Shown: positions 41,743-51,384 of the stretch, in pieces
Layout: every line of letters begins with the position of its first letter
Numbering within the stretch: the stretch's first letter is position 1
NCBI GenBank assembly: GCA_045657665.1
Contig: JAZOTN010000038.1
Location: forward strand, 62,001-126,000
DNA: 64,000 nucleotides
DNA from: RUG12461 sp045657665
Lineage (GTDB): Bacteria > Bacillota > Clostridia > Lachnospirales > Lachnospiraceae
Direction of reading: 5' to 3'
The notes under the pieces: model-generated
What the model was told of the DNA's origin: nothing
The model's database searches: none
Seen by the model: the letters and a program-made list of their open reading frames with translations, nothing else
Translations under genes and position numbers: made by a program

Positions 41743-44118
41743 ATGAAAAAGAACCCGAAGGAAAAGACAACGGAATACGGAATAAAGAAACACAGCATCC
41801 TTTTATCTCTAATCATCGTTTTTATCTTTGTAGTCGTGATGGCTGTGTATACATCAGGGCTGATGTACCGGGTGGCGGTTTCCAACTCCGATGCGGTGAT
41901 CGAGGACCGGATGCTGAATATCTCGTCCCTGATCGAGAACCATCTGAACACTGCCGAGAACGTTTTGCATGTGACCGCCGACTCGGTCTATCACATGCTG
42001 GTCAGCGGGAGCACGCCCACGCGTATTCAGGAGTTCCTGGTGGAAGAGACCAATAATGTATCGGCTCAGTTTGACGAGAACTATACCGGCCTGTACGGTT
42101 ATATCATGAGCAGGTATATGGACGGACTCAACTGGGAGCCGCCGGAAGGGTACGATCCGAAAAGCCGTGACTGGTATATTTTTGCACAGGAGGCCGGCGG
42201 CGAGGTGGTGTTTGTCCCTCCGTATATCGATGCGCAGACCGGAAATATGATCATCTCCGTCAGCCGCATGCTGCCGGACCGGCAGAACGTTTTATCCCTG
42301 GATGTGCAGCTGAAGGGCATCCAGTCCATGATGGATGAACTGACCCTGAACGGAAAGGGTTACGGCTTTGTCGTAGATGACAAAGGCCTCATCATTGCTC
42401 ATGCCGACAAGACAAAAAAGGGAACAAACCTGACGGATTCCGAAGGCGGAGAGGAATATTTAAATGCCATTATGGAAGCGGGATCCGGACGTTTTTCCTA
42501 CACCATAGGCGGGGAAAAGAGCACGGTATACGTAAACAGCATCATGAACGAGTGGTACGTCGTGATGGTAGTCAGCGACCGTGAGCTATACAGTGAAGTC
42601 AGAAGCCAGCTGGCACTCAACATTACCATCTTCACACTGATCTTCATCATGATCGCTGCGTTCTATTATGTGGGACACCGGAACGAAAAAAAATATGCAG
42701 CACAGATGGAAGAAATGCGGCTCGAAGAGCAGAAAGCCGCTTATGAGCGGAAGGTGCTGGAACTCGAGAAGGATGCCGCTACCGCATCCAACCGCGCAAA
42801 AAGCGATTTCCTTGCCAATATGTCTCATGAGATCCGGACTCCGATGAACGCGATCCTCGGGATGGATGAGATGATCCTTCGCACAGCTCCGGGAGACCCG
42901 ATCCGGAAATACGCTCTGGACATCCAGAGCGCCGGGAAAACATTGCTTTCCATTATCAACGATATTCTCGATCTTTCCAAGATCGAGTCGGGGAAAATGG
43001 AACTGATGCCGGTGGAATACAGCACCGCTTCCGTGATCAACGATGTGGTCAATATGACCATGAAGAAAGCGGAGGATAAGGGCCTTCAGTATCATCTCAG
43101 CGTGTCGGAGGAACTGCCTTCAGGACTCCTTGGAGATGAGATCCGGATCCGTCAGGTCATGCTGAACCTCATCAACAATGCAATCAAATATACGCCGGAA
43201 GGAAGTGTGTCCGTGGATGTATCCTACAAAGCAGAAGAGGAAATGCTGCGCGTCTGTATTTCCGATACAGGCATCGGGATCAGGGACGAGGATCTCAGCA
43301 AACTGTTCGGTTCATTCCAGCGTCTGGAGGAGGATAAGAACCGGAACATTGAGGGGACCGGACTGGGACTTAATATTTCCATGCGTCTTGTCAGGATGAT
43401 GGACGGAACGATCAGTGTCAAGAGTCAGTACGGCGAGGGCACAACGTTTACGGCGATGATGAAGCAGAAAGTGGTGGATCCGACACCGGTAGGAGATTTT
43501 GCGCAGAATCTTCTCCGGGTCCAGGAGCATGCGGAAGAGTTCCGCCCTGCCCTTATTGCTCCGTTTGCCCGGGTTCTGGTGGTGGATGATAATGACATGA
43601 ATCTTGAAGTGATCGAGGGGCTTTTGGAGGGGACGAAGATCCGGGTCACGACTGCGGAATCCGGAACGGAATGTCTTGAGGCCCTTAAGGAGTCGGCGTT
43701 CGATCTTATCTTTCTTGACCAGATGATGCCCGGCATGTCCGGAGCACAGACACTCTCGGAGATCAGGGGGCAGCACCTTGCCGATGATACACCGGTCATC
43801 GCGCTGACAGCGGATGCGATCGTTGGAGCAAGGGATAATTATATACGGGAGGGTTTCAATGATTACCTGAGCAAGCCGGTTATGTATGATGCACTCGAAA
43901 CGATGCTGCTAAAGCACCTCCCGGAGGAACTGATCCAGAAGGATGCCGGACAAAATGCCGAGCCGGAAGAGGGCGAAAAACCGCTTGTGATCGCGATATC
44001 CGATTCTCCGGAAAAGCTGCGGCAGATGAAGGCTCTTATCGGAGACCGGGGCAGGGGAGTGTTCGTGAAGGACAAAGAGAGTGCCGCAAAATATCTGGCA
44101 AAAAAAACAGACACCTGA
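41743..44118 (+). CDS. Hybrid sensor histidine kinase 2 with Cache domain
   Basis: 791 residues. Two membrane helices (about 18-42 and 285-305) flank an extracytoplasmic double-Cache domain (DPKSRDWYIFAQ, ISVSRML, GYGFVVDDKGLIIAH). Then a coiled coil, HisKA (FLANMSHEIRTPMNAILG), HATPase (RQVMLNLINNAIKYT, GTGLGLN), and a receiver (VLVVDDNDMNLEV, FLDQMMPGMSG). Its kinase and receiver parts closely resemble hybrid kinase 1, so the two are paralogues. Confidence 0.94.
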   Translation: MKKNPKEKTTEYGIKKHSILLSLIIVFIFVVVMAVYTSGLMYRVAVSNSDAVIEDRMLNISSLIENHLNTAENVLHVTADSVYHMLVSGSTPTRIQEFLVEETNNVSAQFDENYTGLYGYIMSRYMDGLNWEPPEGYDPKSRDWYIFAQEAGGEVVFVPPYIDAQTGNMIISVSRMLPDRQNVLSLDVQLKGIQSMMDELTLNGKGYGFVVDDKGLIIAHADKTKKGTNLTDSEGGEEYLNAIMEAGSGRFSYTIGGEKSTVYVNSIMNEWYVVMVVSDRELYSEVRSQLALNITIFTLIFIMIAAFYYVGHRNEKKYAAQMEEMRLEEQKAAYERKVLELEKDAATASNRAKSDFLANMSHEIRTPMNAILGMDEMILRTAPGDPIRKYALDIQSAGKTLLSIINDILDLSKIESGKMELMPVEYSTASVINDVVNMTMKKAEDKGLQYHLSVSEELPSGLLGDEIRIRQVMLNLINNAIKYTPEGSVSVDVSYKAEEEMLRVCISDTGIGIRDEDLSKLFGSFQRLEEDKNRNIEGTGLGLNISMRLVRMMDGTISVKSQYGEGTTFTAMMKQKVVDPTPVGDFAQNLLRVQEHAEEFRPALIAPFARVLVVDDNDMNLEVIEGLLEGTKIRVTTAESGTECLEALKESAFDLIFLDQMMPGMSGAQTLSEIRGQHLADDTPVIALTADAIVGARDNYIREGFNDYLSKPVMYDALETMLLKHLPEELIQKDAGQNAEPEEGEKPLVIAISDSPEKLRQMKALIGDRGRGVFVKDKESAAKYLAKKTDT

Positions 44119-44133
44119 AAGGAGGGCGCTTTT

Positions 44134-45066
44134 GTGGAATTAACAGAAAAGCTGAATACAGTAATAGATGAGGTTTCGAAGGTGATCGTGGGGCAGGAAA
44201 AGACGATCCGGCTCCTTGTGATCTCGCTTCTTTCTTCCGGGCATGTGCTGCTCGAGGATGTTCCGGGCGTCGGCAAAACGACTCTCGCAAAGACGTTTGC
44301 GAAGACGTTGTCTCTTGATTTCGCCAGGATTCAGTGTACACCGGACACGCTTCCCGGTGATATCATCGGATATTCGGTATTTCATCAGGAATCCGGACAG
44401 TTTGAGCGCATTCCGGGCCCGCTTTTTCACAGTATCGTTCTGACCGATGAACTAAACCGAATGTCTCCGAAGGCACAGGCTGCGCTTCTTGAAGCAATGG
44501 AGGAATCCCAGGCGACGATCGACGGGGAGACGGTGAGCATGCCAAGACCGTTCTTTGTGATCGCCACGCAGAATCCGGTTTCTTCGGTAGGGACATATCC
44601 TCTGCCGGAGGCGGAACTGGACCGGTTTTTCATGCGGCTTTCCATCGGTTACCCGGAAGGAAGCGCCGCGCAGACATTGTCCAGACGGTTTCTTGACGGT
44701 GTTCTTTTTCAGGATCCGCAGAGTATTCTTACAGCGCCGCAGGTGATCGCTCTGCAGGACGCGGTGAAGAAAGTGACGGTTTCCGACGAACTCGTGAATT
44801 ATGTGAATGAAGTGGTCTCCGCGACCAGAAAGGCAGAGGGGGTTTCCTGCGGCCTGAGCCCGAGAGCGGGACTGGACGTTCTGCGTGCTTCGCAGGCGAA
44901 CGCGCTCCTTTCGGGACGGACATTCTGCATCCCGGAGGATGTAAGGTACATCTTCCTTCCGGTCACATCCCACAGGCTTCTTCTTACGGCAGAGGCACGG
45001 ATGAACCGGGTCAGCGCCTGGCAGATCATGGACCGTATTTTCGCGTCCGTATCACTTCCGGAATAG
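44134..45066 (+). CDS. MoxR-type AAA+ ATPase
   Basis: 310 residues from a GTG with AAAGGAGGG upstream. Walker A LLEDVPGVGKTTLAK, Walker B HSIVLTDELNRMSP, sensor FFVIATQNPVSS, and the MoxR-typical QCTPDTLPGDIIGY. Members act as chaperones for assembly of partner complexes and are usually encoded with DUF58 and transglutaminase proteins, as here. Confidence 0.95.
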   Translation: MELTEKLNTVIDEVSKVIVGQEKTIRLLVISLLSSGHVLLEDVPGVGKTTLAKTFAKTLSLDFARIQCTPDTLPGDIIGYSVFHQESGQFERIPGPLFHSIVLTDELNRMSPKAQAALLEAMEESQATIDGETVSMPRPFFVIATQNPVSSVGTYPLPEAELDRFFMRLSIGYPEGSAAQTLSRRFLDGVLFQDPQSILTAPQVIALQDAVKKVTVSDELVNYVNEVVSATRKAEGVSCGLSPRAGLDVLRASQANALLSGRTFCIPEDVRYIFLPVTSHRLLLTAEARMNRVSAWQIMDRIFASVSLPE

Positions 45067-45070
45067 GCTT

Positions 45071-46036
45071 ATGAGAAAGCGGTCCCTGATCTATTTTGCG
45101 CTGCTTGCCGCAACAATCGTCTGGATCTCGTTTCAGGGCGGTACCATGCCGTACCTGTGTTTCTTTACGGTACTTTTATATCTCCCGGTAACACTTCTCT
45201 ATACGTTTTTTACCTGGCACTGCCTTCATATCTGGCAGGAGCTCCCGACGCACCATTTGAAAAAAGGCGAGGAAACGGAATACCGTCTGGTGCTGGAGAA
45301 CTCCTTTCCGTTTTCACTTCCCGAGGTTACATTGTCCCGGAATAAAAAGCTTTTCCGTTTTTCCGGCGGAGAAGACACCGTGAGCCTTAAGGGACGCGGA
45401 AAGTATGAGGAAACTTCAAGGGTGACCTGTCTTTATGCGGGGAGTTATCCGGTCGGAGTGGACTCCTATTCCTTTACGGATCTGTTTTCCTTCTTCCGGT
45501 TTACTTTCCGCGTGCAGACGGAGTTCCGCTGTTTTATAAGACCGAGGATCACAGAGGATGCGAACCGGTTTTTAGAGGAACTGAAAGGCGAAGAGAACCG
45601 GATCCTGCCGAACCCCGCTGCACTGGAAGGGATCGGGACCGATCTGAAGACCTATGAAAACGGAGATAAGTGGAGCCGTGTGCACTGGAAAGTTTATGCA
45701 CGTACCGGAGAGCTTCTTGTCCGGCAGGAGGAACCCGTGGATATGGAGCAGCGGACAATTCTTCTTTTTCCGGAAGAGATCGGGGATGAGATCGGGGATA
45801 TCGTCCGCCGGGATAAGTTCCTGGAATATGCGGTCTCCGCGGTCTACTATTTCTGCAGCAGGGACCGGGGCGTCCGTGTGATGTATCCGCATAATCACTG
45901 GGAAGAACATACGCTTTCCTCAATTGAGGAATTCGGCGTGTTCTGCCGTGAGATCGCGGAGAAACTGAGACCAACAGAGGAAAGCGCGCCTGCATTGAGC
46001 GGCGGCGTGATCGAGCTGAAAGAGGCAGATTTTTAG
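45071..46036 (+). CDS. DUF58 membrane protein
   Basis: 321 residues, two hydrophobic helices at the N-terminus (about 5-50), then a beta domain and the DUF58 motif GIGTDLKTYENGDKWSRVHWKVYARTGELLVRQ-type segment (the family's RxYxxGDxxRxIxWK pattern). Works with MoxR proteins, role unknown. Stop lies one base before the next ATG. Confidence 0.92.
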   Translation: MRKRSLIYFALLAATIVWISFQGGTMPYLCFFTVLLYLPVTLLYTFFTWHCLHIWQELPTHHLKKGEETEYRLVLENSFPFSLPEVTLSRNKKLFRFSGGEDTVSLKGRGKYEETSRVTCLYAGSYPVGVDSYSFTDLFSFFRFTFRVQTEFRCFIRPRITEDANRFLEELKGEENRILPNPAALEGIGTDLKTYENGDKWSRVHWKVYARTGELLVRQEEPVDMEQRTILLFPEEIGDEIGDIVRRDKFLEYAVSAVYYFCSRDRGVRVMYPHNHWEEHTLSSIEEFGVFCREIAEKLRPTEESAPALSGGVIELKEADF

Positions 46037-48040
46037 ATGAAGACATTGCAGGATAAAATCTTTCTCATCATCCGTTTCGCTGCTGCGCTCGGATGCATAT
46101 ATCTGATCTTTCGGGAGGGGCTTACGGAACTTCTGACGAAGAAATATGCCGTGATCCTTTTTACCGTCGCGATCATCGGTGTGTTTGCGCTCGTATGCGT
46201 GATCTCGCTGCTGCGGGTTCTGCGCATTGTTTTTGCGGCGGGGCTTCTGCTCTTAGCGTTCCTTTATTTTTCCGGTGATACCCTTCCAAAGCTTCTCGGA
46301 GCCGCATCGCTCCTTCTCGCGCTGAATGAGCTGGCTGGTAAAAGACGCAGGGAGAAAGGTGCGGTACTCATTCTTCTTGCAGTGCTGACGCTCTTTACTC
46401 CGACGTCAAAAAAGCCGTTTGACTGGAGCTTTGTTCTGAGGATCGCGGAGGCGATCAGGACACAGACCGAGGCCATGATCGATGAGCTCAGCTACCGGTT
46501 TGAGAAGATGATGCCGGGGAAAGCCGAGGAGACCGGCTACAGCAGTTTTTTTGCGGAGGCCGGGGATATCAGCATAAACGACAAGATCGAACTTTCCGTA
46601 AAGGGAACAGGAAACGGCTCACCCTTTTATCTCTCCGGGAAGACCTACCGCGATTTTGACGGCAGACGCTGGACAAATGATACCGGGTCGTTACAGGATG
46701 ACAGGACGTGGTTTCCGAGGTTCGTCAATCTCCTTTTTCAAACCGGGGTCACAAGGGAGAAGGCACAGACCTTTACTAGACTTCACAAGACGGATATCAC
46801 TTATGAACTGCTGAGAACCGGCGATGTGATCCATCCCGAAACAACGCTTGCGATCATGGATGAAACCGCGGCAGTGAGTAAGGACTATACCTTCCCGGAA
46901 ACAGAGGAGAGGGGGACGTCTTATACCGTGCTGTGGCTCGAGATCGATTACGGAAGCAGGTATTTTGACGAGTGCATACGAAGGGCAGAGGACTATCCGC
47001 TGCTCTCAGACTATCAGACGCTCCTTACCTATACGGAGGAAACATACGGCAAGGAGGCGGCAGCCTGCTTTACCAGGGAGCTCTATACGGAGGCGGCAGG
47101 AGAAGCACCGGCGGAAGATGGAAATATCACATATACCGAACAGACAAAGGCGTTTGCGAAAAAGATCACCGCGGATCTGAAATCCGATTATGACAAGATG
47201 CGTACGATCGAAGAGACTCTGCGTCAGTATACCTATTCACTCAAAGCGGGCCCGGAGACAAAGGATCTGGTGGAAACCTTTCTGTTCCGGACAAAGGAAG
47301 GCTACTGCATTCACTTTGCCAGTGCGGCGGCGGAGCTGATGGACCTTGCCGGTATTCCGTCGAGGATCTGTACAGGATATGCCGTAAACACCAGGAAGGA
47401 AAAAACGAACGGGGTGCTTCCTGTGAAGGGGAGCGAAGCACATGCCTGGGCGGAAGGATATCTTCGCGGGTATGGGTGGGTCCCCATCGAGCCGACACCC
47501 ATTGAACCGACGGCGGTGATGTCCAGCTGGTCGGTTGTTCTTCCGGAGGATGAGGGGGCGACAGCTGAAGGAGGCGATAAGAAGACTTACGTGGATCTTT
47601 CCCAAACACCGGATGAAAAGGAGGAGGGAGAGACTTTGGAAACCGTTGATCCTGCCGGGCAGAATGCAAGGCGGATCCTCCTGCTCCTGCTGCTTTTGAT
47701 CCCGGGCATCATCCTTCTCAGATGGCTCCTTAAGGAACTGTATCTGTTGCTGCTTCCCGAGAGGAAACGGATCCGGTATGCGATGCATACGCTGCGTCGG
47801 TTCCTTGAACTTCGTTATCAGACCAGGAATGAACCGCTGCTTTTCTTTGAAGAGCGTCTGGAAGAAGAGGCTGAGAAAAAGGAGTTTCGTGAAACGGTGT
47901 TGTCCTATTACCGTTATTCCTATGGGAACGAAGAAGCGGAGGAGGGGCTGTACCGGAGAATACGCGCCTTAAAACAACATCTTTCAAGGAAAACGGCATT
48001 GCCGGAGCGCATTCGTTATGTGCTTCTGACGGGAGGGTGA
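46037..48040 (+). CDS. Transglutaminase-like membrane protein (TgpA type)
   Basis: 667 residues. Several hydrophobic helices in the first 120 residues, a large extracytoplasmic part, the transglutaminase core with Cys in KEGYCIHFASAAAELM and His in SEAHAWAEGYL, then WVPIEPTP (Glu where many members have Asp), a further helix (about 535-560, LLLLLLIPGIILLRWLL) and a C-terminal DUF4129-like cytoplasmic tail. Third gene of the MoxR-DUF58-transglutaminase set. Confidence 0.92.
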   Translation: MKTLQDKIFLIIRFAAALGCIYLIFREGLTELLTKKYAVILFTVAIIGVFALVCVISLLRVLRIVFAAGLLLLAFLYFSGDTLPKLLGAASLLLALNELAGKRRREKGAVLILLAVLTLFTPTSKKPFDWSFVLRIAEAIRTQTEAMIDELSYRFEKMMPGKAEETGYSSFFAEAGDISINDKIELSVKGTGNGSPFYLSGKTYRDFDGRRWTNDTGSLQDDRTWFPRFVNLLFQTGVTREKAQTFTRLHKTDITYELLRTGDVIHPETTLAIMDETAAVSKDYTFPETEERGTSYTVLWLEIDYGSRYFDECIRRAEDYPLLSDYQTLLTYTEETYGKEAAACFTRELYTEAAGEAPAEDGNITYTEQTKAFAKKITADLKSDYDKMRTIEETLRQYTYSLKAGPETKDLVETFLFRTKEGYCIHFASAAAELMDLAGIPSRICTGYAVNTRKEKTNGVLPVKGSEAHAWAEGYLRGYGWVPIEPTPIEPTAVMSSWSVVLPEDEGATAEGGDKKTYVDLSQTPDEKEEGETLETVDPAGQNARRILLLLLLLIPGIILLRWLLKELYLLLLPERKRIRYAMHTLRRFLELRYQTRNEPLLFFEERLEEEAEKKEFRETVLSYYRYSYGNEEAEEGLYRRIRALKQHLSRKTALPERIRYVLLTGG

Positions 48041-48044
48041 TCTT

Positions 48045-49568
48045 TTGGGCGAACGGATCTATGCGGCGATCGATCTCAAATCCTTTTATGCCTCGGTGGA
48101 ATGTGTGGACAGGAGACTCGATGCCTTAAAAACGAATCTGGTCGTTGCGGATGTGAGCCGTACCGAGAAGACGATCTGCCTCGCGGTTTCTCCGTCTCTG
48201 AAGGCTTACGGGATCTCCGGACGGGCGAGGCTTTTTGAAGTGGTACAGGCAGTGAAAGAGATCAACCAAAAGCGCCTTGCCGCAGCTCCAGGGGGGGTGT
48301 TCACCGGGAGTTCAGCTGACGCAGACGAGCTGGAGAGGAACCCGTCTCTGTCACTCGACTACATTGCCGCGAAGCCGAGAATGGCTTTATACATGTCAAA
48401 AAGCACGGAAATCTATGAGATCTATCTCCGGTATATCGCACCGGAAGATATGCATGTCTATTCGGTTGATGAGGTGTTCCTTGATCTGACGGATTACCTT
48501 CATACATACAAAAAAACTGCGCGGGAGCTTGTGAAGGAAATGATCGGGGCAGTTTACGATCAGACAGAGATCACGGCGACGGCCGGGATCGGAACGAATC
48601 TTTATCTCGCAAAGATCGCGATGGACATCGAAGCGAAGCATGCGACAGCGGATGAAGACGGAGTGCGGATCGCGGAGCTGAACGAACGCTCCTACAGGGA
48701 ACTTCTCTGGACGCACCAGCCACTGACCGATTTCTGGCGTGTCGGAGCCGGAACCGTGAAGAGACTTGCAAAATGCGGGATCTATACAATGGGTGATATC
48801 GCGAGGTGTTCCGTCGGAAAGGAGACCGACTACTACAACGAGGATCTTCTCTACGAACTGTTCGGCATCAATGCGGAACTGCTCATTGACCATGCCTGGG
48901 GATATGAACCCTGTACGATCGCGGAGATCAAGGCATATAAACCAGAAACGCACAGCATCAGCTCCGGGCAGGTACTGAGTACCCCCTATGATTTTGAAAA
49001 GGCGAAGCTCGTGGTCAGGGAAATGACGGATCTTCTAGTCCTCGATCTTGTGGATAAGCGCCTTCTTACGGATCAGATCGTTCTTACCGTTGGGTATGAT
49101 ATCGAGAACCTGAAGGATCCCGCGATCCTGGAAAAATATCATGGGGAGATCAAGGCAGACCGGTATGGGAGAAAGGTTCCAAGAAGCGCACACGGCTCCG
49201 AAAACCTGGGACGGATGACAAGCTCCACGAAACTCATCATCGATGCGGCAATGCGGCTTTTTGACCGGATCGTCAATCCGGATCTTCTCGTGCGGCGCAT
49301 GTACGTGGTGGCAAATCATGTGGTCCCTGAGAGCAGTGTTCCTTCGAAACCGGAGTTTGAGCAGCTGGAACTGTTTTCCGATTACGGAGAGATCGAGCTT
49401 CAGCGGGAAAGGGAAGAGGAAACACTGCAAAGGGAGAGGAGGCTCCAGGAAGCGGTGCTGTCGATCAAGAAAAAATACGGGAAGAACGCCGTGCTGAAAG
49501 GAATGAACCTGACGGAGGGAGCAACGGCAAAGGAACGGAACGCACAGATCGGAGGACATAAGGCATAA
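48045..49568 (+). CDS. Y-family DNA polymerase (UmuC/DinB-like)
   Basis: 507 residues from a TTG 4 nt after the transglutaminase gene. Catalytic motifs YAAIDLKSFYASVE and VYSVDEVFLDLT, then helix-hairpin-helix region FWRVGAGTVKRLAKCGIYTMGDIA and the little-finger domain. Lesion-bypass polymerase of the UvrX/UmuC branch found in Firmicutes. A coiled, Glu/Arg-rich segment lies near residues 445-480. Overlaps the small gene at 49568 by one base. Confidence 0.94.
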   Translation: MGERIYAAIDLKSFYASVECVDRRLDALKTNLVVADVSRTEKTICLAVSPSLKAYGISGRARLFEVVQAVKEINQKRLAAAPGGVFTGSSADADELERNPSLSLDYIAAKPRMALYMSKSTEIYEIYLRYIAPEDMHVYSVDEVFLDLTDYLHTYKKTARELVKEMIGAVYDQTEITATAGIGTNLYLAKIAMDIEAKHATADEDGVRIAELNERSYRELLWTHQPLTDFWRVGAGTVKRLAKCGIYTMGDIARCSVGKETDYYNEDLLYELFGINAELLIDHAWGYEPCTIAEIKAYKPETHSISSGQVLSTPYDFEKAKLVVREMTDLLVLDLVDKRLLTDQIVLTVGYDIENLKDPAILEKYHGEIKADRYGRKVPRSAHGSENLGRMTSSTKLIIDAAMRLFDRIVNPDLLVRRMYVVANHVVPESSVPSKPEFEQLELFSDYGEIELQREREEETLQRERRLQEAVLSIKKKYGKNAVLKGMNLTEGATAKERNAQIGGHKA

Positions 49569-49789
49569 TGGGACATGAGGCTGATAAAAATCCGTACCGG
49601 GATATTATAGATCTCCCCCATCCTGTTTCAAAGAAGCATCCGCAGATGAGCCTTTCGGACCGGGCGGCGCAGTTTGCACCCTTTGCGGCACTGACCGGAT
49701 TTGATGAAGAAGTGGACGAAACAGCGGAGCAGGTACGAAGGAGAATCCGGGAGAGTGAGGAAGGAGAAGCTTTTTTTGAGGATCCATAA
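49568..49789 (+). CDS. Small partner protein of the Y-family polymerase (YolD-like position)
   Basis: 73 residues: YRDIIDLPHPVSKKHPQMSLSDRAAQFAPFAALTGFDEEVDETAE. This conserved short protein is often encoded directly after UmuC-like polymerases in Clostridia, as is YolD in bacilli. Function unproven. Overlaps the polymerase stop. Confidence 0.8.
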   Translation: MGHEADKNPYRDIIDLPHPVSKKHPQMSLSDRAAQFAPFAALTGFDEEVDETAEQVRRRIRESEEGEAFFEDP

Positions 49790-49826
49790 GGAAAGATTGT
49801 TTTTAATCTGCGTTTTCTAAAACAGT

Positions 49827-49855
49827 TTGCGGTTTTTGAGTGAAGCATTTATAAT
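49827..49855 (+). promoter_or_regulatory. Promoter of rubrerythrin
   Basis: TTGCGG (49827-49832), 17 nt, TATAAT (49850-49855), 64 nt before the ATG. Confidence 0.65.
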
Positions 49856-49918
49856 AGAGTCACGGTTTTGAATGGTACAATAAACTAAGCTACTTTGAAA
49901 GAAAGAGAGGGATGAGCT

Positions 49919-50461
49919 ATGGCAAAATGGGTATGTTCGGTATGCGGTTATGTGCATGAAGGGGACGAGCCACCGGAGGCATGTCCGCAGTGCAAGGCGC
50001 CTGCAGAGAAATTTACGAAGCAGGAAGGGGAGTTGACCTGGGCAGCAGAGCATGTGGTAGGTGTTGCAAAGGGTGCTCCGGCTGATATCATTGAGGATCT
50101 TCGTTCGAATTTCAACGGAGAATGCAGTGAAGTAGGTATGTATCTTGCCATGAGTCGTGTCGCATTCCGTGAGGGGTATCCCGAGATCGGAGAGTATTGG
50201 AAGACGGCTGCCTTTGAGGAGGCGGAGCATGCGGCGAAATTTGCGGAGCTCCTCGGTGAGGTGGTGACGGATTCCACCAAAAAGAACCTTGAGATGCGTG
50301 TGGAAGCCGAGAACGGTGCTACCGCCGGAAAGACGGATCTTGCAAAGCGCGCGAAGGCGCTGGATCTGGATGCGATCCATGATACGGTTCATGAGATGGC
50401 CCGGGATGAGGCAAGGCACGGAAAGGCGTTCAAAGGCCTTCTCGAGAGATATTTCGGCTGA
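49919..50461 (+). CDS. Reverse rubrerythrin
   Basis: 180 residues. The rubredoxin-type iron site is at the N-terminus (WVCSVCGYVHEGDEPPEACPQCKAP), followed by the ferritin-like di-iron domain (NGECSEVGMYLAMSR, FEEAEHAAKFAELLGE, EMARDEARHGKAFKGLL), i.e. the reversed order found in oxygen-stress proteins of clostridia, which reduce hydrogen peroxide and oxygen with NADH-derived electrons. Own promoter and terminator. Confidence 0.96.
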   Translation: MAKWVCSVCGYVHEGDEPPEACPQCKAPAEKFTKQEGELTWAAEHVVGVAKGAPADIIEDLRSNFNGECSEVGMYLAMSRVAFREGYPEIGEYWKTAAFEEAEHAAKFAELLGEVVTDSTKKNLEMRVEAENGATAGKTDLAKRAKALDLDAIHDTVHEMARDEARHGKAFKGLLERYFG

Positions 50462-50467
50462 AAAAAA

Positions 50468-50512
50468 CCCCGGAACGGAAAGCAAATCCTGTTCCGGGGA
50501 TTTCTTTTTTAA
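50468..50512 (+). terminator. Terminator after rubrerythrin
   Basis: Stem CCCCGGAAC / GTTCCGGGG (50468-50476 with 50491-50499), followed by ATTTCTTTTTT. Confidence 0.9.
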
Positions 50513-50576
50513 ACAATGGTGATCAGATCAAAAAAGAACTTAAGACGATAAATCATTGAAGAATCAGGAGGAAAAT

Positions 50577-51299
50577 ATGTCCGAAGAACAAAAGGATTTG
50601 GGAGCTGTCCCTGTTGAGACTGCAGAGGATGAAAAAAGCAAAAGGGAAGCAAGATTGGAGATGCTGGTCGCAATTTTTCTCGGTATTACGGCACTCCTCA
50701 CGGCATGGGCAACATGGATCGGTTCCCTGCACGGCGGCAATCAGGCGACGAATTACGCCGAGAGTAATAATTATGCCGCAGAAGGCAACGCGGAGTATAA
50801 TCAGGCAACACAGATGCTGCTTTCCGATCTGATGGCCTGGAACACCATGATGGAATACAGCTTCGACAAAATTCTCGCGGAAGCCGAGGGCGATACCGTG
50901 GAAGCCGACCTGATTGCTCAAAAGCTGGATAATTTTGCAAAGGACAATTTCAGCCAGGTCGTGATTGATGCTGTCGGACAGATGGATGAAAACATGAGGA
51001 CCCCGTTTGAAGTAGAGGGTGTGACAGAATCTTATTTCGTGAAGGCGAATGAACTGCTGGAGCAGTCTCGCGCGCTCCTTGTGCAGGGGCAACAGGACAA
51101 CGCAAACGGGGATAAGTACAACCTGGTTACGGTCATCTACTCCCTGGTGCTGTTCCTTCTCGGTATTGTAGGAATATTCAAACGTATTCCGAATCGCTTT
51201 ATTGTACTGATAGTTGCGATCGTACTGCTGATCATCGCGACAATCTATATGTGTACGATTCCGATGCCTACGGGTTTTTCGCTTGGAAATTTCTTTTGA
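50577..51299 (+). CDS. Membrane protein of unknown function
   Basis: 240 residues; ATG at 50577 with AGGAGG 5-10 nt upstream. One hydrophobic helix near 32-52 (LEMLVAIFLGITALLTAWATWI), a helical soluble middle (55-165), and two helices near the end (VTVIYSLVLFLLGIVGIF; FIVLIVAIVLLIIATIYM). Resembles DUF4337-like proteins in layout, but not firmly recognised. Confidence 0.75.
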   Translation: MSEEQKDLGAVPVETAEDEKSKREARLEMLVAIFLGITALLTAWATWIGSLHGGNQATNYAESNNYAAEGNAEYNQATQMLLSDLMAWNTMMEYSFDKILAEAEGDTVEADLIAQKLDNFAKDNFSQVVIDAVGQMDENMRTPFEVEGVTESYFVKANELLEQSRALLVQGQQDNANGDKYNLVTVIYSLVLFLLGIVGIFKRIPNRFIVLIVAIVLLIIATIYMCTIPMPTGFSLGNFF

Positions 51300-51313
51300 C
51301 TTCCTTAAATACC

Positions 51314-51342
51314 TTGCTAAAAGCCATTGCAGTTGATACAAT
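51314..51342 (+). promoter_or_regulatory. Promoter of ppdK
   Basis: TTGCTA (51314-51319), 17 nt, TACAAT (51337-51342), 43 nt before the start at 51385. Confidence 0.65.
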
Positions 51343-51384
51343 GTAGTAGGATTTTTCAAATACTATTTAGGAGGAATGAGACAG